Assembly (NCBI RefSeq): GCF_000619825.1
Contig: NZ_JHUW01000006.1
Location: forward strand, 1-64,000
DNA from: Prevotella sp. MA2016
GTDB lineage: Bacteria > Bacteroidota > Bacteroidia > Bacteroidales > Bacteroidaceae
DNA: 64,000 nt
Direction: 5' to 3'
Part shown: positions 1 to 7,535 of the stretch, one piece after another
Position numbering within the stretch: position 1 is the stretch's first letter
How the letters are laid out: each line of letters begins with the position of its first letter
Notes under the pieces: model-generated
Told to the model about the DNA's origin: nothing
Database searches by the model: none
What the model saw: only the letters and a program-made list of their open reading frames with translations
Position numbers and translations under genes: made by a program

Positions 1-2
1 TA

Positions 3-302
3 CACTCTGATCAGGGTTGGCATTATCAGCATATGATGTATCAGAAGATACTCAAAGACCATGGAATCGTACAAAGCATGTCAAGGAAAGGCAACTGTCT
101 GGACAATGCCATGATGGAAAACTTCTTCGGACTTATGAAGAACGAATTACTATACGTGAATCATTTTGAATCTGTCGAAGAGTTTGAACGAGAACTGAAG
201 AAATATATCTGGTGGTATAACAATAAAAGAATAAAACTGAGATTAAAAGGAATGAGCCCGGCTATATACCGAGCTCACTACTATAGAGAGATAAATAATT
301 AA
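3..302 (+). CDS. IS3-family transposase (OrfB, DDE integrase core), C-terminal part
   Basis: The reading frame is open from the window edge to TAA at 300-302, so the protein is 5'-truncated by the window and not by mutation. It starts with HSDQG, which carries the second catalytic Asp of the DDE integrase core. It continues through SMSRKGNCLDNAMMENFFG and KNE, which carry the catalytic Glu, and ends with the WYNNKRIKLRLKGMSPA segment typical of IS3 OrfB proteins. The enzyme catalyses cut-and-paste or circle-mediated transposition. No frameshift is visible in this part. Confidence 0.88.
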   Translation, partial: HSDQGWHYQHMMYQKILKDHGIVQSMSRKGNCLDNAMMENFFGLMKNELLYVNHFESVEEFERELKKYIWWYNNKRIKLRLKGMSPAIYRAHYYREINN

Positions 303-314
303 CGTTTAATTTAA

Positions 315-334
315 TGTCCAACTTTTCGGGGTCA
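315..334. repeat. IS3 right terminal inverted repeat
   Basis: TGTCCAACTTTTCGGGGTCA lies 12 bp after the transposase stop. Read from outside it is TGACCCCGAAAAGTTGGACA. The partner end is beyond the window, so this rests on resemblance and position. Confidence 0.7.
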
Positions 335-412
335 CATCATCGCGACGAAGGGCACTTGAACTTAAAATTACAATAACGTTCTTATTGTGTGATAATCAAT
401 CTTTTTTTATCA

Positions 413-2071
413 TTAGGGTGCCACTGGAGTCAGCGTCCAGGTGTCGTCAGCATTTGTTGTGGTAGAGATGGCGAGGTTCAACCCACCATAGGTGCCAGCC
501 GTCAAAGGATCACTGGGTGACCAAGTGCCAGTGGCAGCAGTACCATCAAATACCTGTGCAGTGCCGAATGTTATCGTGCCGCAGTTTTGAGTGCCGCTTG
601 CTAAATATCCAACACCCATAATATTAGGACTATCTTCACCCTTTGTTACAGTAACTTTTGTAACGTTTGCTGTAATCGCGATTGCGCCACATGTATTGCT
701 GCCACTAAGATCAACCAGGCCCGTACCAATACCAGCAGCATATTTACCACCAGTAGCGGTTACTGTACCACCATTAATCGCGATTGCGCCACATGTATTG
801 CTGCCACTAAGATCAACCAGGCCCGTACCAATACCAGCAGCATATTTACCACCAGTAGCGGTTACTGTACCACCATTAATCGCGATTGCGCCACAAGTAT
901 TGCTGCCACTTCCATCAGCCCAGCCCGTACCAATACCAGCAGCATATTTACCACCAGTAGCGGTTACTGTACCACCATTAATCGTGATTGCTCCACATGT
1001 ATTGTTCTTATCTATATTTAATCCCGTTCCAATACCAGCACCATAAAGGCCACCTTTAGCGGTTATCTCGCCACCTTTAATCGTGATTGCTCCACATGTA
1101 ATGTCGAGACTGTAATTATAGCTCGATCCGATACCGGCACTTTGCGTGCTACCAGTAGCGTTGAGTTTACCATCACCTGCTGTTTCGGCATCAATGGTGA
1201 GCGTTGTTCCTGAAGGGCCAACATCTATACCAGCTTTTAGGAAATATCCTTTAACCGTATTCGTAGAACCATCGGCCAGGATGATAGTGGCATCGCCTAA
1301 GCATTTGATTCCATTTGTGATATTAATACCATTGAGTGTAACCGTTGCGCCAGCCTCAATGGTAATAGACTTGGACACAGAAGTTGTGACGTCACCCTCG
1401 ATGAGCCAAGATTCATTGGTAGTCACGGCAGCATTGCCATCAGTATTGACATTCCATATCTTATCGTAAACGTAAACGCTGCTTGTAGCGGTCAAGTCGC
1501 CAGCTTTAGCGGTAATGGTGGCAGTACCTTTTGCTTTAGGTGTTACTTGACCATTAGCGTCAACGGTAGCCACGTTCTCATTACTCGAAGTCCAGGTGAT
1601 GGTTGCGTCGCTAGGTGTAACTGTCGGCGTTAGTACTTGAGCAGTAAGAACATTCTTGTCAAACCTCAAGTTTGCTTTGTCGAGCGACAGGCTTGTTACA
1701 GCAGGAGTAACTGTTACCACATACGATTTCGAATCGGCGAGGAAGATCTTTTTGCCGCCGGTGCTGTAGCCGGTGGCAGTGGCGGTGATGGTGGCTTCGC
1801 CTTCGGCAATAGCGGTTACAAGGCCTTCGCCATCAACGGTGGCTACATTGGTGTTGCTCGAGGTATATTCCACCACGGCACTGGTCACCGAGATGGCCTT
1901 GCGTCTGTAAGTGTCGCCAGCTTTGATGGTTACCGGGGCCTCGCTCAACTGGAGATAAGCCGGTGTTGGATTGTCTTCGCTGGCGAAGATGTCGTCGCAA
2001 GCAGTGAAGAGCACAGCCAGGCAGCACATCAGCGATGCCTGCAGCAGTCTTGAAATACTTTTCTTTGTCAT
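413..2071 (-). CDS. Surface lipoprotein with two Ig-like (Big_2) domains and a tandem-repeat beta-solenoid
   Basis: The 552-aa product begins with a lipoprotein signal (hydrophobic stretch, lipobox LFTAC, Cys about residue 25) and is probably exposed on the outer membrane. Two bacterial Ig-like group 2 domains follow at roughly residues 40-120 and 125-205; the second contains SSNENVATVDANGQVTPKAKG. The C-terminal half consists of glycine-rich units of the form GAITINGGTVTATGGKYAAG plus a variable loop ending NTC, which should fold as a right-handed beta-helix. Units of this kind occur in adhesin-like and carbohydrate-binding cell-surface proteins, but the ligand is unknown. A TACCTTTG box lies about 70 bp upstream. 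The gene stands alone beside an IS end, and nearly identical internal repeats suggest recent repeat amplification. Confidence 0.8.
   Translation of the reverse strand: MTKKSISRLLQASLMCCLAVLFTACDDIFASEDNPTPAYLQLSEAPVTIKAGDTYRRKAISVTSAVVEYTSSNTNVATVDGEGLVTAIAEGEATITATATGYSTGGKKIFLADSKSYVVTVTPAVTSLSLDKANLRFDKNVLTAQVLTPTVTPSDATITWTSSNENVATVDANGQVTPKAKGTATITAKAGDLTATSSVYVYDKIWNVNTDGNAAVTTNESWLIEGDVTTSVSKSITIEAGATVTLNGINITNGIKCLGDATIILADGSTNTVKGYFLKAGIDVGPSGTTLTIDAETAGDGKLNATGSTQSAGIGSSYNYSLDITCGAITIKGGEITAKGGLYGAGIGTGLNIDKNNTCGAITINGGTVTATGGKYAAGIGTGWADGSGSNTCGAIAINGGTVTATGGKYAAGIGTGLVDLSGSNTCGAIAINGGTVTATGGKYAAGIGTGLVDLSGSNTCGAIAITANVTKVTVTKGEDSPNIMGVGYLASGTQNCGTITFGTAQVFDGTAATGTWSPSDPLTAGTYGGLNLAISTTTNADDTWTLTPVAP
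673..1077 (-). repeat. 102-bp in-frame tandem repeats (four units) inside the lipoprotein gene
   Basis: Units begin at 673, 775, 877 and 979. The first three are 102 bp and the last, 979-1077, is 99 bp. Each encodes 33-34 residues of the beta-solenoid. The units at 673 and 775 look identical over almost the whole length; the third and fourth diverge mainly in the loop (LVDLSGSN, WADGSGSN, LNIDKNN). A more degenerate unit follows from 1078. Confidence 0.9.
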
Positions 2072-2140
2072 GATTAGATTGTTTTAGAAAATTATTATAT
2101 GTTATTACGTAAAAATTACTATGTCATCAGGTATCGGCTA

Positions 2141-2148
2141 CAAAGGTA
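2141..2148 (-). promoter_or_regulatory. Probable -7 box for the repeat lipoprotein
   Basis: On the minus strand the sequence is TACCTTTG, matching the Bacteroidota -7 consensus TAnnTTTG. It would give a 5' leader of about 60 nt. No good -33 TTTG is visible at the expected distance. Confidence 0.45.
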
Positions 2149-2274
2149 AAAAAATTTTCGGCTGCTTTCACCTCTTCCATATTAAATAACGTTAATTCGC
2201 AGAATGTTTTTTCATTTCGTCCCACAAAACACCACCGACATCCCCTATCAAACCCGTTCGGTCGATATCCTTAA

Positions 2275-2299
2275 ACCGCTCGGCCAAAGGTCGAGCGGT
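2275..2299 (-). terminator. Stem-loop downstream of the primase/helicase gene
   Basis: ACCGCTCG at 2275-2282 pairs with CGAGCGGT at 2292-2299, an 8-bp perfect stem with a 9-nt loop. It lies 15 bp past the stop at 2314 on the minus strand. The trailing U-run is weak, so termination is inferred from position. Confidence 0.5.
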
Positions 2300-2313
2300 C
2301 CTAATCGTCACAA

Positions 2314-4596
2314 CTATGCTGCAGACTTTTGGTGTTTAGCTATAAACTGTGGACTCTTGGTGTACTGCTGGGAGGCAGGATTGTAGGTACAATAACCACG
2401 CTGTAGCCATTTACGCAGCTGAGCCTGTCCGTCGCCTCGCATGCCCTGTGCGCGACGCACAGTGTTCAAGTCGTCGAGGGTGAAGGAATCCTGCAGGAAC
2501 TCCATCAGATTGCGGCGACCTGGTACCAAGGCGGCTTTGTCGAGATCCATCGCACGACGCATCTTCTCGCCAAAAATCCACATCTTGCACCACATGTCGT
2601 AGTGGAACGACCAGCGCACAAACTCCTCTATCTCCCTACTCCACTTCTGTCCGTTCAGGATGTAAAGCACCATACCTCGCTTAAAGGCCGAAAGGGTGGC
2701 ACGATAAGACAGTTCGCGATATACATCGTCGTCGGCCAGAGCCGAATACTGGCGGTTCTCCTCAAGCATCTCGGCTATCAAAGCATTGGCTTTCTTGCAT
2801 ACGATGAGGCCTTTGGCATCGTTGAGTAGTGCTACCTGCTCCTGTACCTGCTTGGTGTACTTGTCGTCGTAGATGCCGTAGAGCGGCATGCGGTCGTCAT
2901 CAGTATAGATGGTGCTGAACGACATACGCGAGAGAGTGCCATCGAGCATGGAATCGGCAAAGAATCGGCGACACTTGCCTGGGGTGGTTGATGCGTTCCA
3001 GTTCCAACGCACCTCTACGCACTCTGATACCGACTTGGTGCCAACACGCTCCTGTCCGTATTCACCGCAGTCGTAGGCCAGGCGCAGAATCTCTGTCACG
3101 TTATTACCCTTACCATTGGTCTTAAGCTGGTTCAGCATACCTATCTCATCCATACGGGTGTAGAGGAATCGACCGCCGGCATCGGCCATCAGCTGTACGA
3201 ATGCAGCTGGTGTCATATCACTCTTTACCCACTGTACAGCCAAACCCTTGGGGCGCTCTGGTTTCTGCTCATCGGCAGGACAGGCATCGTACTGTTCCTT
3301 GTACTCCTGCATCAGCTTACGGTTCTTGGTGTCCTGCTCTTTGATATCGGCCATGATAGCATCGATGGGCTTGTTGACAGCAGACTTACCACTCGACATC
3401 TCTGCCACGTTCACATTCATAAAGGTAGGCTCTACCAGCGCATTGTCGTTGTAGCGGAATTTTACGCCTTTGCAGTGGGCTCCAAGCGACGGGAACACGC
3501 TCATGGCTACAGATGGTTTGAGGTGTTCGGGTACATTCTTGGTTATCAGACGCATAAACTTGGTAAGCCTCTGAGGCATTACAGGGGGCTTAGGCGCGTT
3601 AATACCGTTCTGCAGGATAAGTTCGTCAACCTGCTGCTGTTTACGGGCCATCTCAATGGCACGATTCACCAGATCGGGCACAGTTTTGGTCTGCGGACGA
3701 TTGCAAGCCGAACGCACGGTTGAGATGAACTTAGCCTCTTCCTCGCCGTAACGTGGCAGCACCTGGGCAATCCAGCGTGGGTCATCATTACAAACGTAGC
3801 GCAGATGGCAAGCCATCGAGAAAATAAAGTTGTTGCGTGCTCCTTGAGCAGGTACACCGCCCAGTAATTCCTCCATAGCACGTACTATCTGGGGGTAGCT
3901 GACGCCCAAGAAGTTATCCTCGAAAATGCTTGTTTCTTCAGCGGGAACTGGCAGTTCCATAGGTAGAAACTGCGAATTTCCATTTTCAGCCTCATCGGGG
4001 ACATCCACCTCGCGCTCGGCAAACAGCAACTCCTCGTCGTAATGCAACAGATAGTCGCGGCAAACCACAAACGAACAGCGTGCCATATCCTTTACGCAGC
4101 CATCGTAAGTGTCGTCGCCCAGCTGCTGCGCCATCCACTGCTGTGCCTGGGCCAGCGTCATACCTTTGGGCATCACAAACACCAATCGGATACCCTCGCC
4201 ACTTGGCGAAATGTGCACCAAGGCGATTTGCAACTCTTCCTCGCGACCAGCCACCTTAGTATTATAATAGGTGCGCGGATCGATAGTGAGATGATCGACA
4301 TCGTAGATCGACAGTCCGCTTGGCACAGCCGACTCGTTGTGACGATAGCCATCGGTAAACATAGCGTGAAAACAAACCACAGGCAGATTCTTAGTTTTAA
4401 GCTCGCCTTTAAGAGAGTCGAAGGCCTCGCGTGTGAGCGTACCTTCTTTTACCTTCTGGAGATTAGTAGCAATCTCTCGGCAGGTGTTAGACACAAGCTG
4501 GTTATCAAACGCAGCATTCAAGAGCTCAGGAGTGCAGGGCTGCATCTGAGCGGGCGCCATTGCTGAATGGCAAATTGAAAATGTTCCTTTTCGCAT
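2314..4596 (-). CDS. BT4734-type primase domain plus DUF3987 helicase-like protein
   Basis: The 760-aa protein has an N-terminal BT4734/VirE-N domain of the archaeo-eukaryotic primase type: an SIYDVDHL stretch gives the DxD pair (Asp99, Asp101), followed by SPSGEGIRLVF. A DUF3987 P-loop domain follows, with a Walker A-like AEMSSGKS (Lys about 404) and a Walker B-like RMDEIG. Such proteins are common on Bacteroidales mobile elements and probably act in DNA replication. The frame is open to 4779, but the promoter at 4650-4682 lies inside that extension, so I take the ATG at 4596, which also removes an unlikely basic leader. A HIRAN-like gene lies upstream on the same strand. No integrase or relaxase is visible. 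Confidence 0.8.
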   Translation of the reverse strand: MRKGTFSICHSAMAPAQMQPCTPELLNAAFDNQLVSNTCREIATNLQKVKEGTLTREAFDSLKGELKTKNLPVVCFHAMFTDGYRHNESAVPSGLSIYDVDHLTIDPRTYYNTKVAGREEELQIALVHISPSGEGIRLVFVMPKGMTLAQAQQWMAQQLGDDTYDGCVKDMARCSFVVCRDYLLHYDEELLFAEREVDVPDEAENGNSQFLPMELPVPAEETSIFEDNFLGVSYPQIVRAMEELLGGVPAQGARNNFIFSMACHLRYVCNDDPRWIAQVLPRYGEEEAKFISTVRSACNRPQTKTVPDLVNRAIEMARKQQQVDELILQNGINAPKPPVMPQRLTKFMRLITKNVPEHLKPSVAMSVFPSLGAHCKGVKFRYNDNALVEPTFMNVNVAEMSSGKSAVNKPIDAIMADIKEQDTKNRKLMQEYKEQYDACPADEQKPERPKGLAVQWVKSDMTPAAFVQLMADAGGRFLYTRMDEIGMLNQLKTNGKGNNVTEILRLAYDCGEYGQERVGTKSVSECVEVRWNWNASTTPGKCRRFFADSMLDGTLSRMSFSTIYTDDDRMPLYGIYDDKYTKQVQEQVALLNDAKGLIVCKKANALIAEMLEENRQYSALADDDVYRELSYRATLSAFKRGMVLYILNGQKWSREIEEFVRWSFHYDMWCKMWIFGEKMRRAMDLDKAALVPGRRNLMEFLQDSFTLDDLNTVRRAQGMRGDGQAQLRKWLQRGYCTYNPASQQYTKSPQFIAKHQKSAA

Positions 4597-4649
4597 ACTT
4601 TTTACTTTTTTTCGATATTCTACATTGTGTCCTCGGCCGAAAGACGCTG

Positions 4650-4682
4650 CAAAAATACGATAAAAAAATAAGGTGTACCAAA
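4650..4682 (-). promoter_or_regulatory. Promoter of the primase/helicase gene
   Basis: On the minus strand TTTG (4682-4679), a 21-nt spacer and TATTTTTG (4657-4650) match the Bacteroidota -33/-7 consensus. Transcription would start near 4643, which supports the start codon at 4596. Confidence 0.75.
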
Positions 4683-4746
4683 CGTTCCTCCAGCAGTTTT
4701 TAAACCGTTGGAACGTTCGAATTGCGTTGGAATGTTTTCGTTGGAA
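4681..4746 (-). repeat. Iteron-like repeats upstream of the primase/helicase promoter
   Basis: CGTTGGAA occurs three times in direct orientation at 4706, 4725 and 4739. AACGTTCC at 4681-4688 is an inverted partner of GGAACGTT at 4710-4717. All lie between the upstream gene's stop and the -33 box. They could be operators for a regulator or, given the replication-type gene, iterons; the sequence alone does not decide. Confidence 0.55.
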
Positions 4747-4775
4747 AATGATGATTGGGAAAAATTCCCCAGTCA

Positions 4776-6116
4776 TCAATTATAGCCGATTTTTTTGCGT
4801 AAGAGGTCTCTGAGTTCTGTTGCTGCCACCATCATTCGCTGGTGCTTGGCGCCGCCGCCATTCCAGTCTTTAAAGGCAAACAGAGCATAGTCGCTATCCT
4901 TGCTCACATTGTCGTAATCACAGAATACCTTATACTTGCTATCTGCACCAAAGCCCCAGTCGGTCATCTTTTTGCAGAAGGCTCTCATATCAACATCTTC
5001 TTTTGAAGAGCCCAGCAGATGGTAATCGAACATCAGAATGCTGGCAAAGGCAGCCCACTGGTTCTTCTGACAGATAATAGGTTTCCCGTGCGCGTCATTC
5101 TTTATTAATAGCTCGCTCAGGGCTTCCTTCATCTTCTCTTCGCGCTGCGATTCCGTTAGTTTTGAGGCCAGTTTCTTTATCTGTTCAATAGGTTCAGTAT
5201 CACCCTCACGGCCCCAGCGTTCTATCTGTACGCGACCTTTCAGTATCATCAGCACAATACCCGACAGCAATGGGAACAGGTATCGGCGCGATACATGCTT
5301 GTAATACACCTCGCGTAGAAAATCCACTGGGTCGGTCAGGAACTTGTCGTAAAGTTGATTGGGAAATGCATGTAGCTGCTCTTCAAGCTCGTTTAATCGG
5401 TTGTCGTAGGTATAGTGATAATCGGCCAGACCCTGATGTTTTAACTTTGTGGGCCACTCTATAAACAAATGACGGGCTACCTGCTCGCGGTTTACATAGC
5501 GCATCAGCATACCCTTTTGTTCGCGTAGCTGCTTGGCTATGGCCTGCAGTTCTGGCTCGGGGCGCTGCGACAACTGCTGCTCCAACCAGTAACGCTTGCG
5601 GGTCATCTCGCGACTGGCATCGTAAAGATGTTCTTTTATGAGTATCTTAGCCATCGCAAGTATCTCGTCCTTAGGAGCCTCATCCTTCAGAGCATCCTCA
5701 AGGTCGATAATCATATCGCCTAACTCTTCCATTTTGCGCGGCAACAATGGTATACCATCGTAGTACCAATCAGCATAGGCGCTATCGTCGTAGTCATCGT
5801 AATCGCTGTCAACCACGGCTACATCCACCTCAACCGTCAGCAAAGGCGGCTCCTCTACAAACTCCACCACCTTGCCTTGCAGTCGTTCACGCTCAGATGC
5901 TTTCAGGACCTGATACACCACATGCTGATCGGTTACTGCTACATGACCGATATTCTGCAATCCCTCGCGCACACGAACGGCATAGCGATCTACGATGTTA
6001 TCGGGCTGGGGTTGCAACGTTAGTTTTTTACCTATGCTTTCGGTTACATATTCTTGCCAGTGGTTGCGCACATCTCCGTGCGACAGTCCCACCACATCAA
6101 TTCTTAGTTTGTTCAT
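4776..6116 (-). CDS. Hypothetical protein with HIRAN-like N-terminus
   Basis: I do not recognise the full-length family. Residues about 1-100 (VGLSHGDVRNHWQEYV, LQPQPDNIVDRYAVRV, NIGHVAV) resemble a HIRAN domain, a module that binds DNA ends and is often fused to helicases or nucleases. The rest is largely helical, with an acidic Asp/Tyr-rich stretch near residue 105 and a short hydrophobic segment (LFPLLSGIVLMILKG) near residue 290. The ATG at 6116 is preferred over 6128, because a TATCTTTG -7 box covers the upstream codon. The stop lies 180 bp before the start of the primase/helicase gene on the same strand, so the two may work together, although the second has its own promoter. Confidence 0.6.
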   Translation of the reverse strand: MNKLRIDVVGLSHGDVRNHWQEYVTESIGKKLTLQPQPDNIVDRYAVRVREGLQNIGHVAVTDQHVVYQVLKASERERLQGKVVEFVEEPPLLTVEVDVAVVDSDYDDYDDSAYADWYYDGIPLLPRKMEELGDMIIDLEDALKDEAPKDEILAMAKILIKEHLYDASREMTRKRYWLEQQLSQRPEPELQAIAKQLREQKGMLMRYVNREQVARHLFIEWPTKLKHQGLADYHYTYDNRLNELEEQLHAFPNQLYDKFLTDPVDFLREVYYKHVSRRYLFPLLSGIVLMILKGRVQIERWGREGDTEPIEQIKKLASKLTESQREEKMKEALSELLIKNDAHGKPIICQKNQWAAFASILMFDYHLLGSSKEDVDMRAFCKKMTDWGFGADSKYKVFCDYDNVSKDSDYALFAFKDWNGGGAKHQRMMVAATELRDLLRKKIGYN

Positions 6117-6125
6117 ATCGGGATG

Positions 6126-6160
6126 CAAAGATACAAAACATTTGTGACAATTAGGACAAA
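6126..6160 (-). promoter_or_regulatory. Probable promoter of the HIRAN-like gene
   Basis: TATCTTTG on the minus strand (6133-6126), with a TTTG at 6160-6157 after a 23-nt spacer, slightly longer than usual. The predicted start site is only a few bases before the ATG at 6116, implying a very short leader. Confidence 0.5.
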
Positions 6161-6636
6161 AGACAACACATTTTATACATGGTTTAAGCTACTACGAGTA
6201 AACAGTACGTTTACTACTACCAAACATAATGTTTACTATTAATAGTAATGATTGTTAGTATTAATATCCCCTAACCTGATAAAAGCGTGCAAAAAAGACA
6301 GTATTAATTGTCTTATTTGTCACACGTATACCGCCTGCCGATTTGTTAAGTAATGATTTTTCATTTCTAAATAAAATGGCAGATTCTGCTACCATACTAT
6401 GGAAAAATATTTCCCTAGTTAGGGCGCAAAAATTCCCTAACCTGGAAAAAAATGCGGATATTAAGTAGTGGTTTTTGCACAGCATTGCATTGTAAATTGC
6501 TTTTACCAAGCTAAAGATTATGCTGACTGCGCAGGGATGAAAAAAAATGCCGTTTTTCTTGGATAGTATCTGATTAAATGGGGATTTCCCTATCGCTTGG
6601 TAGGGAAACGGCTGCACGTTTTTATTTTCATAATCT
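6161..6636. other. Intergenic region with short palindromes and repeated CCCTA motifs
   Basis: No convincing gene is seen; an open minus-strand frame at 6261-6617 has atypical composition and no promoter. The stretch is AT-rich and contains the palindromes GTAAACAGTACGTTTAC (6198-6214), ACTATTAATAGT (6235-6246) and CCCTAGTTAGGG (6413-6424). CCCTAACCTG recurs near 6268 and 6433, and an inverted TTTCCCTA/TAGGGAAA pair lies near 6587-6608. These could be binding sites or relics. Confidence 0.45.
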
Positions 6637-6644
6637 TATCTTTG
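6637..6644 (+). promoter_or_regulatory. -7 box of the BamE-like lipoprotein gene
   Basis: TATCTTTG matches TAnnTTTG and lies 31 bp before the ATG at 6676. The -33 region is only T-rich. Confidence 0.6.
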
Positions 6645-6675
6645 CAGCATAAATGTATGATTAAAGCTTAGGATT

Positions 6676-6996
6676 ATGATGAAAACGATTAGAAAAATGG
6701 CCCTGGTGGGCGTGTTGGGAATTGTGATGAGTTCGTGTGCAGGGTTGTTCACTACCGTGGCCGACATGGCTGCAAGTATCAAGGTGGGCATGACCAAGGA
6801 TGAGGTGACGGCCAAGATGGGCAAACCGCAATATCGACGCTTCGACGGCAACCGGGATGAGTGGGAGTATCGCGAGCTGCTGAACAACGACGACTATGAT
6901 GTGGTGGTGATGCAGTTTTACAACGATCGTGTGGTGTCGATGAACTCCTTCCGCGAAGTTCGACACCATCACCCCCACCCCGACAGCAAAAGATAG
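6676..6996 (+). CDS. Small lipoprotein with BamE/SmpA-like domain
   Basis: The 106-aa product has a lipoprotein signal peptide with lipobox MSSC (Cys about residue 21). The mature part contains SIKVGMTKDEVTAKMGKP followed by EWEYRE, the signature of the SmpA/OmlA/BamE fold: a glycine-Met-Thr turn, a helix and a beta-hairpin. BamE stabilises the outer-membrane protein assembly complex in Proteobacteria. Stand-alone BamE-like lipoproteins in Bacteroidota are less well defined, so I claim the fold and not the role. Two adjacent ATGs (6676, 6679) are possible starts. A hairpin follows the stop. Confidence 0.75.
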   Translation: MMKTIRKMALVGVLGIVMSSCAGLFTTVADMAASIKVGMTKDEVTAKMGKPQYRRFDGNRDEWEYRELLNNDDYDVVVMQFYNDRVVSMNSFREVRHHHPHPDSKR

Positions 6997-7000
6997 GATA

Positions 7001-7033
7001 AACTGTTAGTTTCGACGGCAGAAACTATCAGTT
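7001..7033. terminator. Stem-loop after the BamE-like gene
   Basis: AACTGTTAGTTTC (7001-7013) pairs with GAAACTATCAGTT (7021-7033), 13 bp with one mismatch and a 7-nt loop. It follows the stop at 6996 by a few bases. The right arm shares 13 bp with the hairpin at 36277-36313. Confidence 0.55.
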
Positions 7034-7148
7034 CCCCCGCATGGGACTGGCATTACAGGCGATTGATGATTTCGCCTGCAAAGATAGCGATTGAGTTTGG
7101 TATGGAGCCCGCTTTTTCTCTGCCCTAATCAAAAAAATCGCCCAAAAG

Positions 7149-7180
7149 TTTGGAAAATGTTCATTAATTGATTAACTTTG
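7149..7180 (+). promoter_or_regulatory. Promoter of the HTH regulator gene
   Basis: TTTG at 7149-7152, a 20-nt spacer and TAACTTTG at 7173-7180 fit the Bacteroidota consensus fully. The leader would be about 15 nt. Confidence 0.8.
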
Positions 7181-7201
7181 CAGCGGAAATACTAATCGAA
7201 A

Positions 7202-7519
7202 ATGGAAATGGAAACACAGAAGAAAAAAGCAATTATGGAGAGTACGAGTTTCGAGGAGTTGCTTAATGCCGAGTATGGCGAGCGTGGCACAGAATCTCGT
7301 GAAAAGTTTGAAGTAGAGGCTGAAGCATTCTGTTTGGCAGAGTGTTTAAAGGAACAGCGTCGATTGGCAGGGCTTACTCAAGAGCAATTGGCCGAGAAGA
7401 TTGGTACAAAGAAAAGCTATATCTCAAAAATTGAAAACGGTCATGCAGATATTCAGCTTTCTACCCTATTCCGCATCTTTGCTGGCTTAGGAAAACGTAT
7501 CTCGCTTACCGTTTTATAA
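7202..7519 (+). CDS. XRE/HigA-type helix-turn-helix protein
   Basis: The 105-aa protein carries an HTH_3 domain at about residues 45-100 (LTQEQLAEKIGTKKSYISKIENG). The preceding segment SFEELLNAEYGERGTESREKFE is typical of antitoxin-type regulators paired with RelE/HigB toxins. Such proteins bind palindromic operators, usually in their own promoter. No toxin gene is present on either side: 6997-7200 holds only hairpins and a promoter, and the next gene encodes a metabolic-type protein. It is either a solitary regulator or an antitoxin that lost its partner. An alternative ATG lies two codons downstream. Confidence 0.8.
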   Translation: MEMETQKKKAIMESTSFEELLNAEYGERGTESREKFEVEAEAFCLAECLKEQRRLAGLTQEQLAEKIGTKKSYISKIENGHADIQLSTLFRIFAGLGKRISLTVL

Positions 7520-7535
7520 CTATCACAGAGGTATT

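Larger units (their letters stand above)
1..334 (+). mobile_element. IS3-family insertion sequence, right end
   Basis: The left part lies outside the window. What remains is the 3' end of the transposase followed by a short tail ending in a 20-bp terminal sequence. That tail (TGTCCAACTTTTCGGGGTCA) is the usual form of an IS3-family right inverted repeat in this group, with the outer end TGACC on the complement. The target duplication cannot be seen without the left end. Confidence 0.8.

Noticed and set aside
673..1077. CRISPR-like regular repeats
   Set aside because: The period is 102 bp with no distinct spacers, and the units are translated in frame as protein repeats.
1126..1140. CCGATACCGGCA, like the Fic operator half, inside the lipoprotein gene
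   Set aside because: It encodes the AGIG motif of the repeat protein on the other strand, and no promoter or second half-site is near.
591..1469. Plus-strand open frames across the lipoprotein gene
   Set aside because: They are antisense shadows of the 102-bp coding repeats, and the Pro/Val-rich products follow the repeat period; no promoter.
6261..6617. 118-codon minus-strand frame
   Set aside because: Composition is unlike neighbouring proteins, there is no promoter, and it is an AT-rich region with many repeats.
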